From positions 806,001 through 870,000 of the forward strand of contig MCGE01000015.1 in NCBI GenBank assembly GCA_002105175.1: 64,000 nt of DNA. The letters run 5' to 3'. The notes under the pieces were generated by a model that saw only the letters and a program-made list of their open reading frames with translations, was not told where the DNA came from and made no database searches. Made by a program: the position numbers and the translations under genes. Shown piece after piece: positions 36,545 to 49,144 of this stretch. Source of the DNA: Absidia repens. Lineage: Eukaryota > Mucoromycota > Mucoromycetes > Mucorales > Cunninghamellaceae. Each line of letters opens with the position of its first letter. Position 1 is the first letter of the stretch.

Positions 36545-39500
36545 ATTTAATAGATTTCTATAAATAATGGCATTGTTAGTTACTTTCATATTTCAATGGG
36601 CATTTCTTTTATAATCCTTACGTTGAGAGAAAATAAAAAAAGAGTGGGGAAAGAAAGTAAAGAGAGAAAGATTTATCAAAAAAAGAAAAAAAAATGTTTT
36701 TTTTTTTTTGGGTGCGTGTATTTTTGTATCTCCCAGCCCCCCCTCCCACCATGAAGTTGAAAAACATTTTAAATAGCGTCAAAAAAGAAAAGGGTCGGGT
36801 GTTCAATCTCCGCTCCTGTCCCTGGAACGAAGTGGATCATCCATCCACGAAGTAGTTGGATTCTGTTCTATGTTGAATTTCAAGGGTACATTATATGATG
36901 TGAGAACGGTTTCTGTGATAAAATAAAAATAAAAATCCCCACCCTCCAGTATAAAAAAAAAATTTATGTACGAATCAAAATTCTACTATGGCTTGTACGT
37001 ACCGATGACATAGATTCATTTAAATGATGGATCTGGCAGGAAGATGGCTGCCTTTGATATTGAGTAATCTAATACTGTCAAGCTTTAAGGTGGGGAGGAG
37101 GAAATGAAGTCATAACGAATGAACTTGATTGTAAGCGTTTGGTAGGATGGTCATAAAACATTTACAATAGCAAACTTGTTTACTACCAATCGGGAGAAAA
37201 GATTGCTAATAAAAAGGCATATTTTATTAAAGCACAATGGTAAGTACTAAAACGGAAGACGATAGGTTGCATTGTAACAAGGGATTCAATGGAAGGATCT
37301 AGCGGAGGCAGCACGGCGGGGAGAGACTAAAGTGAGATCAGAACAATGATCAATACTAATATAAGGGCCAATTGTAAAACGAAAGCTAATATAGTGTACA
37401 TGACATATGGAAGAAAATCAAACATGATTTTTATTAACACGTAACGCTGGTTAACGCCAATCAAAAGACGACGACGGTTAGTAAAAATGGGATCTCTTGC
37501 ACAAGACATGAGAGGCACGTATGGGACATTTTCATTAAGGCAAGCAAAAAGATACATATTTTTATTTAGATTTAGATGCAAACTATAGACAAACTGAAAC
37601 TAAACTAAGTTGATTAAGGCTCCAAAAGCCAACTAATGATGCCCTCAGATCCTAGATCCAAAATGAAAGGGTTTCCCCATGCAGCTTGTAATTCCTGTTC
37701 TAAAAACCCTTCTAAACTAGTCCTAATACTAATCCAAGTTCGCCATGACCTCAAAAAAGTTGAATGAGGAAGGAATGAAACGTAAAAATGAAAATGAAAA
37801 GAAAGCGAGAGAGAGGGAAAAAAAGGAGTAAATAAAATTTCACGTGGGCGGGATTTCAACTGTTTTTTGGGTCTCCAGCGTGGTGGGTACAAAAACGGAA
37901 CTCCCACTTGTTTTTAATTGGCATCATATAACATCGATACCATGGTTGTTCTCTTCTCTTGATGCAGTCGTATAGGATATGGTGCAATTTGACCTAATTG
38001 ATCTTCACCTTCACTGTAGAACAGTTTATCGCTCATCGTAAGATAGGGTAACCTCTCTGATTAGACTAGTTTAGCTTAGTTGTCATGATTTATTCTACAT
38101 CCCGATAAAATATACCTTCTTTTTACTTTTACATTGTTTCTCATATATAAGTTTAGTTTGTTTTGTCAAAAGGGTTTATTCATACTGCAAATAGTATGTG
38201 CATGTACAAGAAAAAAAAAGATAGTGTGTGTATAAGGGGACGAGGATCGACATCGATTAATTGTCGTGCTCAACACAACTGTATATATTACATTCGAGTT
38301 TAAAATATAGGGCTCAGAGAAACTTCTTGTACTGTTCGAATAATGAACCGTGGAGGACGCTAGAAAAACAGGACAATGGAAGGGAACGCATTGGAAGGTA
38401 CTTAGTTTATCCGCATCGATGCATATTCCTTTTTTAAATGTTGCAATTGATCGAGCCCTCAGCCAAAACCGACCGACTTCAAATGCCTCTGTAAGACGCT
38501 TTTTAAAAGACTAATCCCTCATAGCCACATGACTTCGTTCCTTTCATCTTTCTTATAATATTATGTGGTTAAGAGCTTTATTGTCAATAAATGCATCTTT
38601 TTCATTTTTTGTATCATAAGACCCAATGTCGTATTATGTTCTTACTGAACTGCACCATAATGTACTGTATTCCCAATAATACCGTCTCAAATTTGCCCCT
38701 CGCCCATAAGTTTATGTACATGTCCTACTCCTCCTCAACCACCAATCACTCGTTGTATAATTCAAATCAATTGTACATACATAATAGTCAAAGACAAATG
38801 AACGAAGAATAAAAGGAAGGTAATCTCTCTTTTACTTTTCTTGGTATAATATAAAGCACCGCCACAAAGATCAAGCAATAGCTGAGTTATAATTCCACGA
38901 AATAGTAAAACAGGTACAACAACTATGGTACATGCTTTCTAGAAAAAAAAAGTTAGGCCTAATGGAAACTTTAGGCTTATGTCTTTTTCCAAAACAATAT
39001 ACTGTTTTTTAAAAAAAGAAAAAGAATAAGAAAAAAAGGACATCAAACTCCGGAATGACTCGTTCGCACATACTATTCTTTACATTTGTCCTGAATCTTA
39101 AAAGGGTATTCAATAATGCAGCATAACTTCTTCTTGAAAGAGAGTCGCGGAAAAACCAAATCATAAGCAACGTGGTTAAGGGGTGGTTTGTTCATGATGG
39201 TAATGATGATCAGTCACAAAAAGAGAAATGGCACCAAAAAAGTCAAATAGTTATTGCTACAATGATTCCCTTTTGTAGGCATTTGTCCTACCTCGGTGAA
39301 ATGGCAACTTGTTTCTTCGTTCCGAGCGGGCTTTCAACTTTGACCTTTTTTTTTTTTTGTGCTATTAAACTTGGTCTCTGTCCTTTCTTTTTGCTCCTTT
39401 TTCTTTTTCTTTTTCACAAATTGATCAGGCAAAGATCAAAATAATTCTTTTTGCCACCACCTACCTTTGTATTAATAAAAAAAAGGTGGTGTCTATTATA

Positions 39501-39605
39501 GTGTGAATTAGTGGTAGTGTTTGGTAAATAGATCAGTTTCAACCTCCCCCCCTCAAAGGTGACAGGAAAAAAAAATCACTCAACCTCCTTTTTTTTTTTA
39601 ATAGA
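36545..39605. other. Long spacer containing a dispersed-repeat copy
   Basis: 37140-37862 is a minus-oriented dispersed repeat with an opposite-facing module at 38040-38130. The remainder is AT-rich with homopolymers (36693-36709, 39346-39357). I find no domain-bearing open frame; those at 38591-38812 and 39172-39444 are short and featureless. Confidence 0.6.
37140..38130 (-). repeat. Dispersed repeat copy, minus orientation, with inverted 3' module
   Basis: Minus-strand order: TTTCACGTGGGCGGGATTTC at about 37839-37858, purine tract, core with GGGTTTCCCCATGCAGCTTG at about 37668-37687, 3' module with TTTTTATTTAGATTTAGATG near 37560, and sub-repeats with ACAATGATCAATACTAAT near 37342. On the far side, 38063-38120 has the plus-oriented 3' module (TAGTTTAGCTTAGTTGTCAT, then GATAAAATATACC). 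Confidence 0.7.
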
Positions 39606-41820
39606 ATGCCACTTTTATACCATGAAACCACTTTACGCTCACGGATACCCTCGATTACTTTACCCTCCTGGTGGCGACAAAAGGTGTCCAAATACAGTAG
39701 CAAGGATGATGATGATATCACTGGTGCCACTAGTACTACTCGTGATTGGCGGTCTCTGTCTCCTAATAAACCTCCTCTTCCTTTTGTCCAAGATAGCGAT
39801 CAAAATGGAACCAATTCTGACATTTATCCTCATACTCAGGCATCGGAACGTGCTCCGAAGGTAATAGCGTATTCGTGTGTGGGGACTGTGTGGGATGGGG
39901 CTCGGCCTGGGGAAGGCTTTAGTCTTTAATAGTCGTTATGGCAAGATGATGATGATGATAGTAGAATAGAATTAGTGTATTACTATTATTCCCTTCTTTG
40001 TTATCACAATATTCACACACATTTTCTCCTTCACCCTCTCTCCTCTCTTTATGCCTCACTTTTTACGTTTGTATTCATGGTTACACTTTATTGGATCGTG
40101 TCACTTTTTTTTCCATTCTATTCTCACTATCATCACTGTTTATACTTTGGGCTGGATAAGGGACTATCGGTTATTGAACTCACCTCTATTTTTTTTTAAT
40201 TTCGTAGCGTCTTCCTATTCCGAAAAAATACCGATACTCCACCTGTGATGATGACCAATTTCCAAAACTATCGACCATTATTGAAGAAAGTGATTTATTG
40301 ACGGAGATATCGCTCAGTCCAAAGAATAGCAGCAATCAACGACAACGGCAACGACATCAACAAGACGAACGAGAATATGGATTTGTCACCAGCAATGAAC
40401 TCGTATCAGTACCATCTTCAGCATCACATAACCATGACAAGAATAATGATATTACTGCTATTCCATCACCTGTATTACCACCTAGCGATTCTCCTCGTCC
40501 TTCTTCTACTGGATCAACCTCGCCAGCTATACCTACTGCAAACGATACGGTATTTTCTCCTTCTTTTTCCTCGTGGTCTGCTTCTACTGGATCAGCTTCG
40601 CCAACAAATAACAACTCTTCATATATTGAATCATCTTCTTTGACTCTACCACCTCTCTCAAATGATTCGACCTCTCGTCATGCAACAGCAACAACAATAA
40701 CAACAGCAGCAACACCAACAGAAATGGCCTTTTCTTCATCCGATAGCTCCTCGTTGTCATCGTCATCATTGCTATCCATCCCTGTAAAAAAAACCAGCAA
40801 CAACCCTAGTTTCGATTCGATACCAACAACAACAACAATAACAACCGAAGATAAGGCAAAAAAAGACTTTATTAAAATGATCCAAGCAGTGTACAAATTC
40901 CGACAAGACAACAACAACAGCCAAGCCAATATGCCTTCTGAGATGAAATTCCTATTTGACTCTCAAGACAATGTACCCTTTCTCCCATCTGGATTCAAGA
41001 AAATATGCAATCTCCTGCTTTTGAAGTGTAAGTTTTTTTTTGTTTTTTTTTTTAAAAAAAAAAAGATATATCGTTGTATATAAATCAGATGGTAATTTTT
41101 TTTTTCTTTATCAAGTAGTGATGGTCAATATATTCTCCCTGAATTACAAATGGGCCGAAAGTATGATGGTGGCAGTAGTGCGGATGTTTGGATTTTGGGG
41201 TTATCTCTTTATAGAATGTTGGTGGGAAAATATCCATTTCAAGCAAACAATGATCATCGACTACTTTTCACCAAGATGCAACATGTTGACGTTGGTATTC
41301 CATCCCATTTATCATCTGGTAAGGAACAAGAAGCATCTTTTTTTTTTAATATGTACCAATGGCGAAATGGATGATTAACACAAGTTCGTCGGGGGGGTTA
41401 CTAGATGCGAAGGATTTATTACGTCGAATGCTGGCACCGAATCATTCTAGAGCATCTTTGGATTTGGTCATGTTCCATCCATGGTTAAAACCTTACTCGG
41501 TGGGGCTTATTCCTGTTGATGCTCTTGCTCCGATGGATGGTGGTGATAAATTAGACTCTATCCGACAACCAACATCAACAATCAACGACAACAACAATAA
41601 GATATCACCACGTGGTGTCCAGGATCATCATTCTCGATCAGTGCCAACACCCTCCATGCCTGTATTTACCACCCATCATCGCCACTCTTCTCCATCAGGA
41701 AAAAAAAAACGAAAATCCATTGTTTCCAAATTGAAAAAAGTGATCGTTTTTATTGCCAAAGGTCCTTGTCCGCCACCCACTCATCCTTATCGCGACCTAT
41801 CTCAAACCAAATCATTTTGA
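39606..41820 (+). CDS. Protein with a kinase C-lobe only (Tribbles/CAMK-like)
   Basis: Four exons: 39606-39860, 40208-41025 or 41027, 41116-41318, 41405-41820. Ending exon 2 at 41025 (GTGTAAG donor) keeps the frame and gives about 563 aa; the stronger GTAAGT donor at 41028 leaves the frame one base short. The first two-thirds are a Ser/Thr/Asn-rich disordered region. Exons 3-4 carry kinase subdomains VIII-XI only: ILPELQMGRKYDG (APE-like), SADVWILGLSLYRMLVGKYP, then DAKDLLRRMLAPNHSRASLD and FHPWLKPY. No glycine loop, catalytic Lys, HRD or DFG is seen upstream. The C-lobe resembles Tribbles and SNF1/CAMK kinases. It may be a scaffold pseudokinase, or exons may be missing from my model. The C-terminus is basic and disordered. 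Confidence 0.7.
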
Positions 41821-42718
41821 TGAGGCTTCCAGCTCCTCATTGACTTTGTTATTATTATCATTGTATCATTTAGAATATATGCCCCCTTTTTTTCAGTATT
41901 GTTATTATTATTATCATTGTGCTCTTTTCCTCATTATTATTGCCCTTTGTGTTGTTTTTTTTATTTTAGCTCGTATATATCTATATACATATATAGTTGT
42001 CATTTCTCATTTTCCATTTATTTATTTATTATTCACACACTCCCAATCTTTAGTATTATCAAAATTTCCCCAACAAATTTGTCCTAATAAAAAAAACTGG
42101 TTTTTTGTTTTTGAACTCGTTTGACATGTGTTTTTTTTTTTTTTTCGGAAGATGTGCCTCCTGCAGATCCTACTGCCATGCGACATGTCTTATATATATA
42201 TATATATATATAAACATGTAATTTTGCCACAGCCACGTGTTAGAATGAATTTATCTCTTTTTTTACAGCCTTCCTTTTTATTTTTAGATACGAAGAAGAA
42301 CTTGTTCATGCACTGACCATAGCTGTTGTTATTGAAAGAATTCATTGATTGAGCTAAATATATACATATACATATCAATATTACATATTTCAAAAGGTTT
42401 TGCAAGTGGAAACTAAAATAGACTTTATTTTTGGACTTTTGAGTGAATCCATCTTCTCAATGTATCATTTAATTTGACATATCCTTTATAACGATTGAAG
42501 TACTATTTGACGGGGTCAGTGAGTGGTCCGGAAAAAAAAAAAGGACTCCCTCCCTGCCATAAATATCCTTTTTTCCTAAAATATTATAAACCCGCCAACA
42601 TTGCCATCATCTATAGTGCCACAATTCTATGCATCAAATATATAGCTCCACACTGCGTCATTTCGAATATATGAATCCAAACACATCAACAAAGTAAAAG
42701 AAACATGATTGTTTTATT

Positions 42719-42755
<37 letters not shown>

Positions 42756-42859
42756 AGGAAATTGATACTATAATAGTAATGTTTATAAAAATCCGTGAAG
42801 AGAAGGAAGAGTATAAAAGAGTGGTAATAAAAAAAAGATAAAAAGAGGCGGAGGAATAA
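41821..42859. other. Convergent 3' flanks, no gene recognised
   Basis: This lies between the plus-strand kinase-like gene and the minus-strand BAR-SH3 gene. It contains AT microsatellites (42191-42212), a T run (42129-42145), an A run of about 34 nt (42721-42754), and AATAAA-type signals for the plus-strand gene near 42085. Confidence 0.6.
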
Positions 42860-44694
42860 CTATTTTCTATTTGTAGGGGTGGGTGAGGTATTCTGTATGG
42901 AATCAGGCGATTGCGGTTTCATAGGAGCAGTTGCTGCTGGCGGTATTAGAGGTTGTTTTTGTTGTTGTTGTTGTGGTTTTTGTTGCTGCTGTTGCTGTTG
43001 TTGCTGTTGCGGTTGTTGCGGTTGTTGTGTTGTTTCTGGTATCATCGAAGATGCATGTGGTGGCGGTGGTGGGGGTTGCTGAGCTGATGACCGTTTTTTC
43101 GATGTGGATGTGGACGTTGCTGTTGTTGCTTTGGATTGCACAGATACAAGTGATGACGATGACTGGTTTGGTAAAGGCGAAGATGCTTGCGGCGAGGTAA
43201 TGGAGGATAAGTCTGCTGTTGCTATTGTTGTGCCTTGCGTTTGTTTATTGTTGTCGTTGTTTTTGTTGAATGATTTGCTGCTATCGTCGCTTGGTCCGAT
43301 AATCTTTCCCTGATCAATGTCATCCTTGAGTTTGGCGATATCTGCTTCTTCCTTACTTATGCTGCTGCTGTTGCTGTTGCTGGATTTTCTGTTTGCGTAG
43401 GGTTCTGTATAGTTGACTGGAAATATTCCACGAGACTTGTTATTGTTGCTGTCTGAAATTTCGCCAAACCACCATGCATCATCCACCTCGTGCAATACTG
43501 TAATAATGTCATTTACGTGGAACGTCAATTCATCATCATGGTCTTGAATATGATCGTAAAGAGCTCGTTGTTGCCTAGGGTTGATCGCATCTATCGTACC
43601 TTTTTCCACAAAAAAAAAAAAAAAAAAAGTCATCAGAATATATGGTTTTCTAAGAATAATAAAGCTTACCACTACAATTATCCTTGGTATCGTCACCGCC
43701 ATCATCCATTGTAGGATTATTTGATGTTGGAGCAGCTGCTTGTTCTGTCGGAGGTTCTTGATCCCATCCTTTTTTGACATTTTCGAGTATTCTGACCGCT
43801 TCCTTGTGATAACAGAGTTGTGCTTCTAACATTGACCGTAATGCATCACAGTGTTCAGTCTATTGTTAAAGAAAAAAGAAAAATGAGGCGGACTAAATAT
43901 TATATATTATATACAGTGGTTAAACCAAACTAAGCAAATCTTCAACTTACCTCCGTTTCCTGTAAAGAGATCATACATTGTACCACGTCCACTTCAGTTT
44001 CCTCGTATTTAACTTTGGCAGATTGGACACTTTGTTCAGAATCCGGGCTTTCCTTCTTGGCTTTTTGAAGTCGGTTGTATTTTGCGTCATAATCCAATCG
44101 TCTTGATTCGAGCTTGCGGCAAAGAGTAAGGTATTCTTTGAAACTTTGTCCAGATTGTTGAAGTATCACCACGTAGTTGTCCTTGATATGGTCAGCAAAC
44201 CGATCTTCTGCTTCAGATATACGTCGTTCACCAAGCCCAAACGATGTCAACATGTTCCCTTTGTGATATATGAATAAAATAAAAAAATGAGCATAAAGTT
44301 GCGGTATGACATACATGATAATCTAGTCTACTTACAGTTAACAGAGTCCCGAAGGAACATGCCAGCGTGAGCTACCAAGGATTCGCCATAAGCCCCCATA
44401 GGAGATCGTTTACGTCCATTGTCAGAAGTGATCTTGTTTTTGTGAATGTGTTGAATGGCCAGCTCCATCGTATGTCGCATTTCTTCAAAATCTTCATGTC
44501 GTTTTTTGGTTTCGGCTTGAAAGTCCTTGAATTCATCTGAAGGTAACGTGCCATGAGATGCCCCCAGTTTTTCCCCTGCCCACTATTCAAAAACAGAGAA
44601 AAAAAAAAGAGGACGGTAAATTAATACAAGTTATTTTCTGGACTTCGTTTTTATAGTATCATACTTGGGTTATTTTAGCAAAGTTTTTTATCAT
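42860..44694 (-). CDS. BAR-domain and SH3-domain membrane-curvature protein
   Basis: Five exons (44665-44694, 44336-44582, 43951-44258, 43670-43859, 42860-43599) give about 504 aa. BAR proteins bind and bend membranes in endocytosis and trafficking, and the SH3 domain recruits proline-rich partners. The start rests on a 30-nt first exon (MIKNFAKITQ) that splices to WAGEKLGASHGTLPSDEF, the typical opening of fungal BAR proteins. Helical BAR sequence runs to about residue 235 (ending HKEAVRILENVKKGW). The SH3 domain spans about 270-326: RALYDHIQDHDDELTF, WWFGE, GIFPVNYTEPY. After the SH3 comes an unusually long Ser/Pro/Gln-rich tail of about 175 residues with poly-Gln and PPPPPP, which could itself bind SH3 domains. 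Nearest relatives by layout are endophilin-like fungal proteins. Confidence 0.88.
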
Positions 44695-45529
44695 TCAATA
44701 TATTCAATATATATATATAAAGGTGGGTGGTTGTTTTTTTATAAAAAAAAAAAAAAGGAGAGAAGAAAAATGAGAAAAGCGTTTTGTCTGCTTTCCCCTT
44801 TCTGGTTTTTGAAACACCGCCACGTGTTTTTTTTGGAAGTAACCTGTTAGACAAAGCAGCCGATGCTCATTAGAATAATATTGGATAAAAAAATTGCCAT
44901 TTTTTATTTCTAACATATCACTCGATTATACGCATCCCTGTACTATTTAATATCAAAGATGTCGTCCGGTGCCTGTTGTTTTTGTGATTTATTCTGAATC
45001 TAAAAATCACTGTCCTTAACATTTCTCCTAATACGACGGAACGGGGCCCGCGCCGAATCACTACCATAAACAAGACTCAAATCCATAACACTAAAAAGAT
45101 ATTTTACTTGTATTATATACAGAAACGACCCCTCGTTTGAATGACATTCGCTGTGATAAACGAGTAATTAGAATACATTTTGTTATTGCTATATGTTAAA
45201 AAACAAAGAAGACCATAACCCCCCGCCAGCACAATTTGAACTTTAGCTCTGCCTGAATATTTTCTACTGCCAGTGGATCGTTTTGAGCACGTCAAGTTGG
45301 GGCCCAGATGTTGCTCACCAAGATGCAAAATGATGGAAGTGGAACCCCTCGTAGATTTTTTTTTTTACCCACGCATATATATTTCTCGTTTTTTTCTCTA
45401 CACGCAGGCACTATGTATATTCATAATGTATACTACTGAGCACGACGGTTGTATGAAATCGTCTAATTCTCAATTCATAATATATATATTTTTTTTCTAT
45501 AGGCGCGACTCATTCAACAAGACAATTAA

Positions 45530-46280
45530 ACTTATGATTGAGACTAGTGATAAAAAGGCAATACATATTTTATTCAGAATGTGGACATAAGCTATACAGA
45601 CCAACACTAATCTAAATGAATGCTCCATGGTGCTGAAATCTCTTCCAATCCTGGATACTGAATCCCGAATGAGGGCCGCACACAAAAAAAAACCCACTTC
45701 AAATCCCGCCCACGTGAAATATTTATCTTCTCTCTCAGCCGCGTTTTTTCATTTTTTCGGCTCTCTTTCTTTTTGATTTTTTTTTTTCTTTTTCTTTTCA
45801 CTTTTTCTTCACCAATCAACTTCTATGGGACTATGTTGATCTTAGATTAGTGTCAGGACCACATTAGAAGGGTTTTCGGAAAAGGGATTACAAGACGCAT
45901 GGGAACCCCTTCGCTTTCATTTTGGATCTAGAATATATGGCCACTATTACTTGGCTTTCTGAAGTCATCATTAGCTTAGTTTAGTGTTAGTTTGTCCATA
46001 GTTTGTTTCTATATTTGAATAAAACATGTCTATTTTTATTCTTTTTATACAAAATGTCTTTATAGTATCTCTCATGACTTGTTCAATAGATTCCTTTTTA
46101 CCGTCGTCCCCCTCTTTTTAGATGAGTGTTCTGTTGTTGTGCTTCAATAAAAGATACCCAGTGTTGCCTTTCTCGTGCCATGGGCTGTACCATATTACAT
46201 TCCCTTTTTTTTTTTTTTTCTACATCAGTCCCTTTAGATCAGTATTTGACCATTCTTCAGATCCTCCCCTCCCCATTAAC
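45530..46280 (+). repeat. Dispersed repeat copy, plus orientation, with left inverted module
   Basis: AAATCCCGCCCACGTGAAAT lies at about 45702-45721, a pyrimidine tract follows, the core-like GACGCATGGGAACCCCTTCG is at about 45894-45913, and the 3' module (GTTTCTATATTTGAATAAAA) is near 46004-46023, with sub-repeats containing CTTCAATAAAAG near 46142. Upstream, 45550-45625 is the same 3' module inverted (TATTTTATTCAGAATGTGGA, CAACACTAATC). Confidence 0.7.
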
Positions 46281-46333
46281 CTCCATCTACCGCTAATAGA
46301 TCCCTTGTAGTGTATTTTTAATGGGTCAGCGAG

Positions 46334-46548
46334 AGGAGAGTATTTCGTTGAGCGAGACACTGAAAAAAAACGGTTGTTTTGAAGCGGGCGAAGGTATCAT
46401 CTACTCTAGTAACCCTTCCCCTACCCGCGTCAATTCACCACTTGAAACTTCACACACAGGTTGGTTTTGCCTTTATTTACGTTCTGGGCCTTTACTACGT
46501 CGCATACCAATCCCCAGCTCTGTAAAGCTCGAAACGAAATACTCTCCT
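46334..46548. repeat. 215-bp unit bounded by 16-bp perfect inverted repeats
   Basis: AGGAGAGTATTTCGTT at 46334-46349 is the exact reverse complement of AACGAAATACTCTCCT at 46533-46548. The layout resembles a small MITE, but no clear target-site duplication is visible and there is only one copy in the window. Confidence 0.45.
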
Positions 46549-47317
46549 GGGTCTACTCTTTATGTTTTTGTATGACGAACTCAAAACGCTATATATCTCT
46601 CACATTTACATATAAAGGCGGGATCATCCAACCTTAACCCCTCTTCCCCCCACACCCAATATGGCTGATGCCTAAGAGATTCAAAAAAAAAAAAAAGCAT
46701 TATTCGAATTATAATCTTTCACACCTAACAATCAATGATTTCCAGAAAAGTGTTGTTCTTCCAGGAATCGTTCAATGTGGGTTTCTACCGTAATGCTTTG
46801 GTGAAGTACGATGCGTATTGACAGTATGACGGGATGAGACGGTTCTTTTTCTGAGTAAAAATGACTTTGTCTTAGCCTGTTGATTGCTGTTTCCTGAGTG
46901 AAACATTACATGTTTGTCTATGAGCTACATATTCAACACAACACTAGAGCACAATAGAATATGCTTACAGCAATCATGTCAATGCTGCTATGATTCCCTG
47001 GTTTTCACCACAACAACTGCCAGCATCCAGTTATCATCAGTAAATCCGCCTTCTCACTAAAACCCATCTTTAATCACGACACTGTTCCATGTACACTTTT
47101 GAGTTTCCAAAATAGTTTATTTTTGATATATATAAAAAACAAAAAACAGAATAAAGAATAAATACAACAATATCAAATAAAAGCCATTGGGAAGACGTAT
47201 AAATAAATAATTATATATATAAAACAAATAGTAATGCTATTAAAAAAATACATTTTTGAATGATGACTATTTCAACTACAGCATAAAACTAAATCTACAC
47301 TATGCTAACAAAACAAT

Positions 47318-49144
47318 CTAAGCAATGAAGGACTTGGTGTGAGTATCACAGATTTCACGGAGCTTGCCTTCCAAATCCTTGGAGAGGACACCTTGGGTAC
47401 GGATTTCTTCGAGGACAGACTTATGTTCAGCAGAGATGTAAGAGATGAAGTCCTTTTCCCAGTCAACGACCTTTTGGACGGGGATCTTGTCAAGGAAACC
47501 ATTAACACCAGCAAAGACAATGGGGACTTGGACTTGGATAGACAAGGGAGAGTATTGAGGTTGCTTCAACAATTCGGTCAAACGGGCACCACGGTTCAAC
47601 AAGAATTGAGTGGAGGCATCCAAATCAGAACCGAATTGGGCGAAGGCAGCGACTTCACGGTATTGGGCCAAGAAGAGCTTGAGGGAACCGGCGACTTGCT
47701 TCATGGCCTTGGTTTGAGCGGCGGAACCGACACGGGACACGGAGAGACCGACGTTGATGGAGGGACGGATACCCTTGAAGAAGAGTTCAGCTTCCAAGAA
47801 AATTTGACCATCGGTAATGGAAATGACGTTGGTAGGAATGTAAGCAGACACATCACCACCTTGGGTTTCAATGATGGGCAAAGCGGTCATGGAACCGTAA
47901 CCAAAGTCCTTGTTCATCTTGGCAGCACGTTCCAACAAACGGGAGTGAAGGTAGAACACATCACCAGGGTAAGCTTCACGACCAGGAGGACGACGGAGCA
48001 AAAGAGACATTTGACGGTAGGCAACAGCTTGCTTGGACAAATCGTCATAGATGATCAAAGAGTGGCGACCATTGTCACGGAACCATTCACCAAAGGCAGC
48101 ACCAGAGAAAGGAGCAAGGTATTGGAGAGGAGCGGCTTCAGAGGCAGTGGCAGCAACAACGATGGTGTACTTCATGGCATCGTTTTCTTCCAAAGTACGG
48201 ACCAATTGGGCAACGGTGGAACGCTTTTGACCAACGGCAACGTAGATACAGTACAACTTCTTGGCTTCATCAGATCCGTTGTTCCAGTTCTTTTGGTTGA
48301 GGATGGTGTCAAGAGCAACAGCGGTCTTACCGGTTTGACGATCACCAATAATCAATTCACGTTGACCACGACCAATAGGCACCATGGAGTCGACAGACTT
48401 GATACCAGTTTGCATAGGTTCGTTGACAGAGTGACGGGGCAAAATACCAGGAGCCTTGACTTGGACGCGAGAACGGCCAGCAGTTTCCAAGGGGCCTTTA
48501 CCATCAATGGGGTTACCGAGAGCATCGACAACACGACCCAAGATACCAGGACCAACAGGCACATCCACAATAGCACCAGTACGCTTGACAGTATCACCTT
48601 CCTTGATCAAACGATCGTTACCGAAGACCACAATACCAACATTGTCAGCTTCCAAGTTAAGAGCCATACCCTATAGATAAACGTTATCACGTAGGAATAA
48701 ATGGGTGAGTGCGATGTGAAAGGAGCTGAATAGAAGTAGAAAGAAAAAAAATACCTTGAGACCACTGGAGAATTCAACCATTTCTTCGGCTTGGACGTTC
48801 TTCAAACCATAAACACGAGCAATACCATCACCAATGGACAAGACACGACCAGTTTCTTGAAGGTTGGCTTCAGAGGAAGAACCCAAGATGCGTTCTTCAA
48901 GGATGGATGAAACTTCAGAAGTGGAAGGCTTGGCAGTAGCATAAGTGCGGAACACATTAGCGGCAGCGCTAATGGTAGGGCGGAACTATAGGATAATAAT
49001 AAAGGTGAATAAGCGAATCGATGATGATAAAAAAAAACAGTTGTCCATGTATATATCTATTTTTTGGTTTCGTTCACATACAGCAGTGGTGCGGGAGAAA
49101 GCAGCCAAAGTAGGACGAGCAATACGAGTAGCGTTTCTCAACAT
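47318..49144 (-). CDS. ATP1: Mitochondrial F1Fo ATP synthase subunit alpha
   Basis: Three exons (49082-49144, 48755-48985, 47318-48670) give 548 aa, the expected length. The alpha subunit forms the F1 hexamer with beta in the mitochondrial matrix and carries the non-catalytic nucleotide sites. The P-loop is G207DRQTGKT214. Other hallmarks are PHS-type [16 protein letters not shown], the [20 protein letters not shown] loop and the arginine-finger region [17 protein letters not shown]. The N-terminus is an Arg-rich, acid-free targeting peptide ([20 protein letters not shown]), entirely in exon 1. Codon choice is strongly biased to C-ending and preferred codons, as in highly expressed genes, which also creates a 445-codon antisense open frame that is not a gene. 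Confidence 0.98.

Larger units (their letters stand above)
44695..47317. other. Long spacer with dispersed repeat and inverted-repeat unit
   Basis: 45530-46280 is a dispersed-repeat copy, and 46334-46548 is bounded by a 16-bp inverted repeat. The rest is AT-rich. No gene is recognised; the 84-codon open frame at 46321-46575 coincides with the inverted-repeat unit and is probably not a gene. AT-rich sequence at 47130-47250 is the 3' flank of ATP1. Confidence 0.6.

Noticed and set aside
46321..46575. 84-codon plus-strand open frame
   Set aside because: It coincides with the inverted-repeat unit at 46334-46548 and shows no similarity I can recognise.
47339..48676. 445-codon plus-strand open frame
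   Set aside because: It lies exactly opposite ATP1 exon 3. The biased codon use of ATP1 removes antisense stops, and the translated product has no family features.
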